The position numbers were made by a program, and so were the translations under genes. From positions 25,865,023-25,929,022 of the forward strand of contig CAXKWD010000007.1 of assembly GCA_964059195.1 (NCBI GenBank): a stretch of 64,000 nucleotides of DNA, given 5' to 3'. Under the pieces are notes generated by a model. It did not search any database. It was not told where the DNA came from and saw only the letters and a list, made by a program, of their open reading frames with translations. Origin of the DNA: Ectobius pallidus (Eukaryota > Arthropoda > Insecta > Blattodea > Ectobiidae). Positions 11,930 through 24,300 of the stretch are shown one piece after another. Positions within the stretch are counted from its first letter, which is position 1; each line of letters starts with the position of its first letter.

Positions 11930-12021
11930 TAGGTTCTAAAGAACATTACAACCTCAATATGGCTGTTTTTCGTGATTCTAAAGAAAGAAAAATACAGCAT
12001 ACAGAGTACCAAAGAATCCAC
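11930..12021 (+). other. Probable 5' UTR exon of the CRAL-TRIO gene (donor at 12022)
   Basis: CAC|GTAAGT at 12021/12022 is a strong 5' splice site, and a pyrimidine-rich acceptor ending in CAG|TCACAATG at 12216/12217 lies 195 nt downstream, just before the coding ATG. The left boundary is unknown. An ATG at 11956 opens 21 codons that, after splicing, continue out of frame past the main ATG and stop shortly after it, so it would act as an overlapping upstream ORF if included in the mRNA. Confidence 0.4.
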
Positions 12022-12216
12022 GTAAGTTTCATACCATTCATAGGTGCACTACAAATTAGGTCCATGGTATAACTTACTTATGCAAATTTTGTAGTGAAAT
12101 CCCTGTACCGTGAATCATGTGACTATGTACCAGAAAACCACCTGTCTCGCATGAAATTATAGTATGCTGTTGCATTTAATCCTTCATTTATTAAGAATTC
12201 TGTTTTTCTTTTTCAG

Positions 12217-12383
12217 TCACAATGTCAGAACAAACCCAACCAAAACCAATCAGTGAAGCAGATTTAAAGGATTTAAAGGAGCGTATGAAGCTTATTTCAG
12301 ATGCAGATCCTTTACAGTACCATAATGAATTATCTCTGAAAAGATACCTTCGAGCCTTCAAAACAACAGATGCTGCATTTCAG
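12217..12383 (+). CDS. CRAL-TRIO gene, coding exon 1
   Basis: The exon follows a pyrimidine-rich acceptor (TTTTTCTTTTTCAG) and starts translation at ATG 12222 (CACAATGTC; purine at -3 absent, C instead). It encodes 54 residues beginning MSEQTQPKPISEADLKDLKE. It ends TTTCAG|GTAAGC at 12383, phase 0. Confidence 0.85.
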
Positions 12384-15300
12384 GTAAGCCTAGGCCTATA
12401 ATATTATTTGGAATTAAGATACAGTAAAACCTCAATTATCCGTCTTAATAAATGGGATTGTACTGTTAAGCAAAGAAGAAATCAGATACCAGTAATCCAT
12501 ACTAGTAGTAGTTACTAAATTTAGTGCTGTATTACTCTATTTTATTTACTGTGCAGTATTCAGCCAGGTTTGGTAAATAGCACTCTACTGGATTTCCACA
12601 TGAAGTGTTCAGAGCGGTTACACTTCCTGTAGATTGGGAACCAACACTTCATTGGCTTCCGACGATCTTGCATCTCATTGGCCCTTCCCGCAAAGGCTTA
12701 CACAGTGCTACTAATAGTTTCGTATATGCATGCTCTCCAACAAGTTATATTGTTACTGCTTATAATAATTACTGTACTCGAAGCTTCTGGTGAAGGGGGT
12801 CTGGTGGAAGCTTGGAAGGGGGGTCCAGGGCCCCTGATGGGGTTTGGGGGCAAAGCCCTAAATAAAGAAAAACAGAAGAGGGATCGTGGGCTCATATTTG
12901 AATCTTTCGGTGAAGGTTGTCTAGTGGAAGCTTGAAAGGGAGTCCAGGGGAAAAGCCCCCATTAAAGAACACAGGAATCTGAGGCCAATTTGAAGTTTTT
13001 GTGCTTGGTAGAAACCTCCACCTCATTAGCAACTGAGCCAGACCACTGTTTTTTACTGTTAAGTTAACCAACATTGAATTTTCTGACTGATTGTCCATTC
13101 CTGATACAGCAAGAGAGCATTGTCTAGCGCATTGTGATCTTGATTTAATTGCACTTCACAGCATTCAGGAATGGGCGATCAGTCACTTGGAGAAAATTCA
13201 ATGTTGGAAACCTAACAGGAAAAAGCAGTGGTCTGGCTTGTTTTAAACCATATAAACTTCTTTTCAGTTTGCAAACATGATCTGTCCCATCACTGTATCC
13301 TGTTGGTTGTTGCATGTATATCGATCTCTTCTTCAAGTTCACCATACAGAAACACTGATGACACATCAAACTGGGTTAAGTGCATTGCTTCGCTTGCTGC
13401 AATGCTCAAAACAGAACGTTTGGCTAAAGTCAATACCTTGATATTGACTGAACCCTTTGACCACAAGCCTAGCTTTTGTACTTATCAGTGGAACCATCTG
13501 GTTTAGTTTTCAAACAATATGCCCATTTGCATGGTATGGCCTTTTCTCCTTTTGGTAACTCACCATCTCCCATGTTTTATTCTCATGAAGTGACTGAAGC
13601 TCACTCTTCATGGCCTTTTGCCACTCTGTACTCTGGTTGCTTTTGATGGCATCCTCGTAGGTCTCTGAAGTTTCTTCATTGACATCTGTTTTGCAGCCAT
13701 AATGTAGTCATCGAACCTATTTGGTTTTCTTATTGTTTGTCTGTCTCGTAAGTTGTGACCTTCCACTTGTTGGTCTTCATCTTCATCTGAAGTCTTACTC
13801 ACTTCATCTGTTTGTTTATTGAAGTCAATGTAATCATCACTATCACCTTCCACTTCAGGTCATTCATTTCTAGTTGCAAGCTTTCCCTGATTGAACTGAT
13901 CGTTGACTTTTATTTCAGTTTGTTGATGCACTTCTTTGTCACACTTGGTCGGCTTCTCTTGATAAGATGACCTGGTGATTTTCTTTAACCCAAACTCTGT
14001 AGCGTTCATCACCATCATATCCAACTAGATACCCCTTTATGGCTTTCTGGTCCATTTTCTTTCTTTTCTGGTCTGGAACATGGACGTAACAGCTGGAACC
14101 AATGATGCGCGAATGCTTAATTCTTGGTTTCGTGCCCATCCACTGCTCGAATGGACTCATGCCTGCAACTGATGACTTTCCAGTGCGGTTGAGGATGTAA
14201 ACGGCATTGCTGACAAGCTCAGCTCAAATTGCTGCTGGGAAGTTGGCTTCTTTATTTGAGTACTTATTGTTTTTGACCCCCCAAATTCGAAATTGAGTTT
14301 TTAACATAAATACACGTTTCGAGGGCCCCTGAATCCAAAAATACTATTTTCGGAAACATGTCTGTATGTATGGATGTGTGTGAACAGCCTAACTCCAGAA
14401 TGGAAAATCACATGAAAACAAATTGTTGTATTTGGGTCAGGTACCATTTGAAGATGTGACACGAAGATTGGCAATGAGTTTCTCTTATTTTTAAGGGGAC
14501 TTCACATAAAGAAATTTTCATTTTTTGTGATTTTCTCACAATAATTATTCAAAATTTGCACATGAGTTGCTTATGCTAAGAGCTAAATCTTTTATTTGAA
14601 ACTTTTTTTCAGAAAATTTATTTGATGGGTAGTTATAAGTAGGGACCGGATTTTTAGGTTTTTAAAAACACTGTTTTAGGTTTTCCATTAGGTGAAATAG
14701 TTTTTTTAGGTTTTTTTTTTGTCCAAAATATCGTTTTCGGGTAGAATAATTGGTTTAATGAATTTGAATGTGCTACATAGGATTCAATACATAATACTTG
14801 TAAAGTTTAACTTAACAAAATTGACTTAAATTTGTGTAAACTTGCTTTAGGACAATATTATACAAATGACGAAAGAAAGCATAAACAATGAAAATAATCA
14901 GTGAAAATAAGATTGCCTCACATTTCTTGGTTACAGTATATCACTAAATATCTTTCAAGATTCTCAACTGTGAAATTCTTCCTGTTATCTCTAGTTAATA
15001 GTTAATACTGTATCTAGACACCATCCTTCTCAGGACTGGAATCCGATGCTTCTAATTTAGTGAGTAAAAAACTTTATGGTTTTATGTGGATAATGTGAAA
15101 CTGGTTATTTTCCTTTCTTCGGTTGTTACGCATGCTAACCGCACAACAGGTCAACTTTACTAGGGACGAAAACTTCCCCCTTTTCTACGATAAAAAGGTA
15201 AATAATACTTACGTGTTTCTGGCAGGTATGACAAAATATTACTTTGCCATCTGTAGTGAAATTCAGGTCGTCACCATTCCACTGCCGTAATAAATTGATT

Positions 15301-18300
15301 TCATTTGTTTCGGCATAATTAACACGTCTTCTTAAAACTCACAGTGTGACCACTCAGTATGACTAACAGGGCAGTAATAAACGCAAACAAGCGCTTTAAA
15401 ACACAGAAATCTTTATCCTTGTTCGGACATGACAACAATGGTTGTTCATACGAATATTTTAAAAGGAATACGCTGGTATTCACACTTCCTCTCTTGATAC
15501 TGTCCATTCTAGACGACAATGGGTTGAATGAAATGCTGGTGGTATTAATTTCAACCCGACAAAAATTATTGTCTCTCCGCAAAATATCGATTTCTCAACT
15601 GACAAACAAAAAAGACAAAAACATAGCCTAAATTGGATATTTTAGGTTTTATATCCCGTTTAGGTATGTTTAGGTTTTTGTACCCCATTTAGGTATTTTT
15701 AGGTGCCACAGAATTAATGTGGGTGAATCCTATGGTCATGATTCGAAAAAGTGTATGAGCGCTTTTTGTTTTGGAAGTAAGGAAAAAAATAGGTAAAAAC
15801 CTAAGAATCCGGTCCCTAGTTATAAGCCACCCACTCTGAATATGTGCTCTTTGCAATATGGCTTCTTGTTCTGTATCAGAATGTGAAGTCAGAAAAATGT
15901 ATTGGCCATGCTTAAAGTAAAGAAAGTTACAAGAGTACATTAATCAGATTTTATTTGGGTTAGGTGTCTTTCAGGGGTGTGATGTGATGTGGTAAAGACA
16001 TTCTCTTCATTTTTATAACCAATTTACCTGAAAGGAATGTCATACATAATTATATTATACTAAGAAGCTAACTTTCAATTGAGCAGAAGTGGTTATGTGA
16101 ATTTCACATCAGATTTCTTTTCCTGTAATAATTTGTCAGGTTTTTGGAAAATCAAACCATCTAAATATAATATCGGGAACTTAAAAATATGTACATAAAT
16201 AATTAAAACATTACAAGAGGGCCCACAAAGGTATGGTGTTCATAATTTTTGCTTGTGTGTGTACGATTTAGGTATATGCTTCACTGTTCTCTACACTATT
16301 TTTATTTTCAAATAAGCTCATATGCTCATATCTGTCAAACATCTCTATAGTGTTTGACCAGCTTAACTCATCTTTCTTAAGGTAGGTGTTCAGAATGTTG
16401 ATCCTTCTGATCTACACATACATGATAAAACATACAGAATTTTAGAATATAATTATTTGAAACTCTTCTTTGGATATTTCACATACTTTTTATTTTTATT
16501 TCAGTATTCAATTATTTGTGGGGGTTATTATGGTATACTTTTTAGTTTAAGGTTTCCCATAGATAAAGAACCACTGAAACTCAAACCTGAAGAGTGAGAT
16601 GGTTATAGTCCGCGAATAATTATTCTTGCATCATCAAACACAATGTCTTGTTGAAAGTGTATGTCTTTCTTCATCAGTCAGCATACCAAAAATGGGGTCA
16701 GTATTTCGCTAACATATTGTTTATTTATTATTTATTTATTATACGAGTAACAGTGAAATTTTGGTCTTATGAATAAACAAACACTATTTGCACACTATAC
16801 ATGTTTTTCATCATGTAAAGGGACTTCTTGTGATCCATTGCTCATTTTCCTAACGGATAAGGCATGATTCTTATACAGTGTCAATGATTTGGGACACTGA
16901 AAACCTGGACAATATGTATACTGTTGGCAACAGCTAAAATTGGTCTCTGCAAACGATCACCCTATGCCCCCTGAGATAGCTGCACATGATGCACAGTAGA
17001 AATCCGGTGGCTTCATCTTTGGTTCGCGTTGTAGATTCATTGTGATAAGTTCATTATTCCCTTAATTCTGTCAGCATATTAAGATATTTGATATTATGTT
17101 TTAGGCAATACTGAAGACAAACAAATGGAGAAGTGAATATGATGTGGCATCTCTCACTGCAGACAATCCAATAGTAAAGAAACATATGGAAGGAAATAAA
17201 GCAAGAGTACTCAGACATCGAGACATGGTCGGAAGGCCTGTAATTTATATTCCAGCAAAGAACCACAATGTCAATGACAGAGACATTGATGACTTAACAA
17301 AGTTCATAGTATACTGCCTAGTAAGTAATGACTAAACAAAATTATGTTTTGTAGCCAAAATTATTTACCTTTTTCCCACCAGGGAGATAGAAAAATATCT
17401 GTACAAAATCTTATGATTTTCAGATCTGAAATATTTTATACATAGATGTACTATTTGAATGGAAAGGTACATTTTTATAGATAATTAATATCGGGAATAA
17501 CTCTCTTGGGGACAATAAAGATTTCAAAAAGTATTTAAGGATTTCATTATCACTTTGGCCCCCAAGAATAAGTACAACATAAGAACACTCCTTAAAACAA
17601 AACATAAAGAAAGAAACTGAAAATCAGGTATGTACCAAAGAAGTTGTTGGAAAAGAGTTTACATTGGGCAGACCAAAAGGAACATTGAAACTAGATTCCG
17701 AGAACATTTCAGAAACATTAAATTCAGACAGACAAAAAAATTCACAATAGCAGCACATTTTTGGGAGGAAGGACATGAAATAGAACAAAAGTCAGGCTAC
17801 TAAAACCAGTAGAAAGGCCCCAACAGTCTGAAAAAAGATATTCATCAAAATAAACAAACTTAGATTAATTAATTCCGATATACCAGTACAGCACAGTTCG
17901 ATCAGACTGTACATCCATCCACCTCCAGATGGACCACAAAGTATCCAGCAATCTGATCAGTTGAGTTGAAGGGTTGAATCTAAGGTATTGATAGTATGGA
18001 ACACATAGTGAAGCTGCTAAAATTAAATTATTATGTGAGTTGAGTTACAATTATTTTGGTATGATGCATTTCAGTTTTCAAATACAAATGAGGATGAGGA
18101 TCCCTGAAACACGTCATACCAAACTTGGTAAGTGAAATAAAAAGTGTAAGTCAACTCATATAATAAATTAAATTTATTAGTCAAAGGTATTTAACCCAAA
18201 GTGAAGTTTTGTGTGTGTATTTAACACACAAAAAAGTATTAAAACAAATTAAAACGAAGTGATGTAAACAGTGGAGCATACAGATGCCCGAGTGCACCAT

Positions 18301-21300
18301 TCTCCGGTTTTCTCAGCTGTTTCGAAACCGGGGTAAAAGTAATATCGGGGTATTCTAAGAAAACCTGTGCACCATTGCTACATTACCGTGGTTTCCAAAG
18401 GTCCGAATATATCGTGGTTACTCCGCTACGAATCCATTCCCATTGATAAATTTTGTGTTGGTTTCTTCCATAGCTGCTAGTTTCGCTCTCTCTCTGCACG
18501 TCTTCCAGTCACGGTGGCTCGTCTTGAGCCAATATTAAAAATAATATCAATTTTTAAAGGGCATGACATTGGCTCAAGTTGGATAAAACAGATTTAAATT
18601 AGAATGGAATTTTAATTAGTAGTATGGGAATGAAGTATCTGTTTTACTCAGGAATATAGCAGTAAAGAATCATGTGATCTTTGTTGCGTATGAAGTCTGG
18701 TAACTTGAATGGTATTTAACTTCGTTTTGCTTCGGAAGCGCTCGCTCGGTAGGGGTGGTCGCCTCGTGTTGAGGGGAACGGGTTCCCAGTTCATCTGCAG
18801 TGCTGGTGTGCAGCTCAGATGCGCGTCAGCGCTAGTGAGGGGAGCAACTTCGCGCTCTTCTGTCTCTTATTTGTCATTCGTCGAACAGTTCATTTGTTTT
18901 ATTATTCACAATCCGATTGGTACGAGATTATTACCAATTATGAGAAGAGAGGGGGGCTTGACTATAAAAGCCGAGGCAACATAGGCCTCGTTCTCTCCAT
19001 TCTCTACTTCCTTTGTGAACGGGCTGCAAGCCTGGTGTGTGGCCATGGGACTGGGTAAACAAGAACACAATATGGTGGCCGCGAGGCCAACCATGTCAGG
19101 ATTTGAGCAGGTACGTGTATCTGAATTTATTTAATTAATCTTCCAGTGTTACTAGAAACTTATTAGTGATTACTAAGGATGGGTTCTTTTACTTTAATTT
19201 CATGTTGATTTAGTACTGTAGTTTCAGTATACATGCAAGTTTCAGGGGAATTATTTATATAGGGCTTCTCCCTCGTGTTTCTTTTCATTTATTATTGTTT
19301 TGCTGAGTGGAAATAAGGCATTGTGCAGCATCAAATATTTATTGCACTTATATGGGGAGTCTTTTAGAATCTGGTGTACTTATTTCTTTCATTCGGTTGT
19401 ATTCTATTTAAGTAGGGTTTGATACACGTTATCCTGATAGCATATAGGCCACACCAGCTTGCAATCCGGAACCAATGTATTTTCTGTCCAGGAATGTCTG
19501 GCAGTTTTGCTTATAAGATAAAAGGTATGTAAACAATATTTTATGTTGGGAGCTATGCACTCCGCATGATTGTATTTGTGAAAAGCATGCTAAATAAGTA
19601 ATTATATGTTTGTCCGGCCATTTGCATGTATCATTGATATTAACCAATAATGAATTTAATTACTCGGCCGAGACAAGTTTGAAGTGTTAAAATTATAAAA
19701 TAACATGCATGTATTTTAACCCCTGTTCTGGGAAAGTATTTAAAGAATAACTCTTGTATTGAAACAGGCCCATCAGGCCCTAAATGTATATAAAATAATC
19801 TTATTATTTTAATTTGTATGTTCTTCATATTTGGTCATCAGGCCTAAAATCTGTAAATATACTAAATGAAATTTATGTCTTGCCCATCAGGCAGAAAAGA
19901 ATTTTAAAATTTTAATAATAAAATTCTTTTAGCTTTCACATGCTAAGTTATATTCTCAGCTGCGAAGTGCATCTAAATAATTTTACATGCTCTTCGTTAC
20001 GTAACGCCTTTCCCTCCCGTAGTTACCTAGTATTTTATTTAAGGGTCGGCCGAGCTGAGAGCAGCATTCTTCCACGTTTGATCTTCAAGGCAGAAGAAGA
20101 GGAATTTAGAGGGGTTGGTTGGGATGGGGCGTTGCAATTTGTAGCAGAGCTGTGGTTAAATTCCACAGTTGCTGTTGCCTTTTTTCAGCTTAAATCTTAA
20201 CTTGTTTTAATTTCTGAACTTTAAAGTTTAAAAATGTCCCATGTGAAAGCTAAGATTTATTATTGTGTATCTTGTTTATTTATGAGTGTATTATTTTGTA
20301 AATATCTTGTTTTTATTGTGTACATATTCTAATATTGCTGGAAATCTGTGTTTCATGTAAAATGGCATCTCCTGTGACTCGTTATGTCCCTGACCCGGAC
20401 CAATTACTGAAATCTGACATAATCTATGAGCTGCAAATAAGAGGTCTGTCTCCTGATGAGAAAAATCTGGTAGCCGACCTTAAGAAGCAACTAATAGATA
20501 ACCAGGACAAGGATGTTGACATAAAAAATTGCGGTGAGTCCCTTATTCCTATTTTGCTTGCAGTAGCTAAAGACAGAGTAGAAGCGGTGAGAGAAAAACT
20601 TGATAAAAGTGTTCCGGTGTCAGAAAAGGTAAAAAATCGTGCACTTCATGCTTGCCAGAGAGTAGCAGATCTTGAGAAGGTAATTGCAGGAACCGACTTC
20701 CTAGCAGAGTTTCAAGATCTTCAAGACCAAGTCAGTGTAATTCTAATCCGAGTGAAATCAACTGATAGGGAGAATGTACATGCTCCAGTGAGCGAGGAGC
20801 TTGATAATGAAAAGAAGTCACATAATAGGGAAGTTATGGATTCTTTTGTTAACCCAAATAGACAATCGAGATTTGAAATGAGCGCGACAGGTCAAACTTT
20901 CTTCTCACATTGTGATAGTGATTCTGGTAGAGAAAATGTTAGGGCATTTCCTGAAACTCATACTTTTCCTCTTGCCTTCGCTAATCTTCCCCATCCGCTT
21001 GCCTCCACTTTGGAAAACTGTTCACTTTTCTCAGATGAAAGTGTAGAGAAAGTTTTAGACTTTCTGGACTTTATCTGTGATTTGAAAAGTCAAGCCGCAG
21101 TGTTTCACCTTGATGAACGCAATCTGCTGGCCTACTTATTTTCTAAACTTGGTGGTTCTTTGCGTGACGTTGCCTTAGAAGCCGTCAACAGTGGGTTAGG
21201 GCTAGAAGATTTTCACATTAGGCTGTTGGACACCTATGTGCCAGTGCGAGCTAGATCGGCTTTGATTACTAAGCATTTCTACCGCACGCAAGCATTCAAT

Positions 21301-24300
21301 GAGACACTTGCCGAATACTCTCGTAGCATCAAGAAATGTGCTCAGGTGTTTCGACTAGCCATGCCAGAGAGAGAAATAGTAGATGCTGTCATTGAGGGAA
21401 TGTCGCCTGAAACGCGTTCTAAAGTAGTCTTTGAGAGCAGACCGTCTTCCTTCAGGCAACTAGAGTCGTTATGTGCTAGAGTAAATGCTATCAGTTTTTC
21501 CGACTCCTTAAGAGTGGATAAACAAGGCCAGTTAAGTAGTAGTCGTGTCAAACTAAGTGATAGTCATGATAGAGCAAAACCAGTTGCAGGTGGCAACGAT
21601 AGAAAGCCTATCAAGTGTTACAATTGTGGGAAATTAGGGCATATTGCTAAATACTGCCGTAGTGGGAAAAATCAAACGATGCAAAATGGTAATGTTCAGA
21701 AACGCTCTTCGCAATGATGTAGGTCTTACCCAAGGGCCCTGGGTAAACCGAAGATGTCTAGTAGCGCTATATGTGATAGAAAGATGACTGACGAAGTGGT
21801 GATGACAAACTCTACTCACTGTAAAGACGTTGACACGCCGGCTAGGGAACTGATCAGCTCTAGGTTGGTGACTGCGACTACGGTTTTTGACAAAACTCAC
21901 GGTACGGACAGTAGAAGCCAGACAGACCGTTTTTATGCCACGAGGACTTTTGTTAATAGCATATTTCATAAAAGGCGCTCAGACAAAGACATTAGGCCTA
22001 GGTTGAAAGACAATAGTGATGATAGTGCAGCGTTTCTAAATAAAAAGGTGCTTAGTAAGAAGATTTTGCCTGTAAATATGGACGATCCGGATCGTACTAC
22101 GAAAACACCATGTAAAAGAAAGAAGAGAAGTAATCGTAGAAAAAAGAAAGTCCCGAATTTGACTCCTGATAGTGACATTTATGGATTTGACAAGAAAAAG
22201 GTTTTCCCACGTCAGTTAGAAGCAATTGTAGATGCCAAGTTGCCTATGATAGAAGTAGAAATTTGCAAATATAGAATGTCGGCATTGCTAGACAGCGGTG
22301 CGGCTGTATCTCTGCTCTCAAAAGACGAATATAGTAGAATGTGTTTGGTAAACAAACACGTTCCGAAAATGGTTAGTAGTGAGCTGAAGTTACGCACGGC
22401 TGGTGACCAGAATCTTGCCATAGTAGGTCAAGTAAGCCTGAAATTGAGAATTGCTAACTTCACTTGGGTCTGTCCCTTTGTTGTTGCTGAGAATTTACTT
22501 ATGCCTGTGATTTTAGGCTATCCTTTTATGAGGAAGGTAGGATTGATCCTAGATTTTGATAGTAAACAGTGTAAGTTTAAATTCTTTGAATCTTGTAAGA
22601 TCGATTTCTTCTATGGACCCCCTTTTTCTAAATTTATTTCTTCTAAGGGCAATTCAGAGACAAATATGTTACCGCCTTTTGATTTTTTCCCTGATTCTGT
22701 AAATAATGTATGTGTGGACTTGTCACACTTGCCTTCCGTTGAGAAAAGTCAAGTTAGTAAGATTTTGCAAGATTTCCCTGATGTTTTGACTCCGGAACTG
22801 GGTCTTACTAATGTCTTAGAGTATGACATTGAGCTACTTGATGATCAACCGGTCCGTAGAGCACCATATCGCCTCAATCCACCAAAGTTGAAGATCTTGA
22901 AAGAACATATTGACGCAATGGTTGAACAAGGAGTCCTTCAGGTCTCCAAGTCCAACTATTCTAGTCCTATCTTTTTGGTGCCTAAGGGTGATGGGCGCTT
23001 CAGGCCAGTGGTTGATTTCAGGCACCTCAATGCCAAAATAAAGATAGATTCGGTGCCTATACCAGACATTAACACTGCTTTCAGTTTCTTTTCGGGTGCT
23101 AAAGTTTTCTCGTCCCTTGACCTCAATCAGGCTTACTATCAGATACCCCTTACTGAACGTTCAAGGCGTTTGACAGCTATTTCGACTCCGTACAACTCGT
23201 TCGAATTTTTAAGAGTCCCATTTGGATTAGCGACAGGAGCCCAGGTCCTTACTAGACTGCTAGATCAAATTTTTTCAGACGTAAAGTTTAAATTTGTGTA
23301 TCATTATTTGGATGATTTGGTTCTCTATTCTAATTCCTTTGAAGAGCATTTGCAGCATCTTCAAGAAGTGTTCTCGCGCCTACGAGCCGCAGGACTTACA
23401 GTTAATCCTGATAAGGTTACTATAGCCGCTAGGAGACTGTCATTTCTGGGTCATCTGGTTTCAGCTGACGGCGTTGCCATCGACCCAGAACGCACCGAGG
23501 CAATTAGAAAATTTCCCCCTCCCAAGAATGCCAAGGGCGTAGCCAGGTTTATAGGGATGGTCAACTTCTTCAGGAAGTTTGTACCAAATATGGCTGAACT
23601 TTCCTCCCCTTTGAATGATCTAAGAAAGAAAAGTTCTAAATTTGTCTGGTCTCCTGCTTGCCAAGAAAGTTTTGAAAAATTGAAGTCCGCCATTATGAAT
23701 CCCCCCGTGCTTGCCATGCCAGACTTCTCTAAGAAATTTGTAATTCAGTGCGACGCCTCACCGGTGGCCATAGCTTCTGTTCTCTTGCAAGAATTCGAGG
23801 AAGGAAGAAGGCCTGTAGCTTATGCTTCCAGGACTTTGACCGCTCCTGAACGCATGTACTCAATGTATGAGCTTGAAGCTCTCGCTGTCTTGTTTGCAGT
23901 AGAGAAATTCAGGGTCTATGTTGAACATGTGGAATTTGAGCTTGAGACAGACTGTCAGGCCTTAAGCTGGGTCTTAGCGAAGCCACGGACAACCGGCAGG
24001 ATCGCTAGGTGGGCAGTGCGTCTCTCTGCATTCAAATTTAAGGCTAGGCATATCCGAGCTACTGAGAATCAGGTGTCCGATGCTCTAACGCGGATGTTCA
24101 GTCCGGAGGAGATCTTGGGCAGTCCTGATTGCAGTATCGAGGATCCTAAAGAGTTGTCAGGGATGGTGGGTAACATTCTGGGTGAGTTTCCCTTAGCTTT
24201 TACGGCATTAAAGGATCACCAAGCCAGTGATGAAGAACTTGCTCCTCTAATCGCCCGCTTGCAAAGTGGAGAAGATGTACCGCAGTACATCTTTAGAAAT

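Larger units (their letters stand above)
18525..20136 (+). repeat. 5' LTR of the gypsy element
   Basis: The LTR is 1,612 bp, beginning TGAGCCAATATT and ending GGGGCGTTGCA. A TATAAAAG box lies at 18963-18970, so transcription probably starts near 18990-19000. AATAAA lies at 19917-19922. The R region would then be about 0.95 kb, long for an LTR. A strong splice donor CAG|GTACGT sits at 19110/19111. Three CATCAGGC motifs at about 19780-19900 form a diverged local repeat. Confidence 0.95.

Noticed and set aside
13228..13506. Plus-strand frame of 92 codons in intron 1
   Set aside because: It is the antisense shadow of the Ty1/copia RT remnant.
18709..19094. Open frames repeated exactly at 26719-27104
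   Set aside because: They are chance frames in the two identical LTRs and have no motif.
20335..20361. Upstream extension of Gag
   Set aside because: The extended frame starts at TTG; the ATG at 20362 has a better initiation context.
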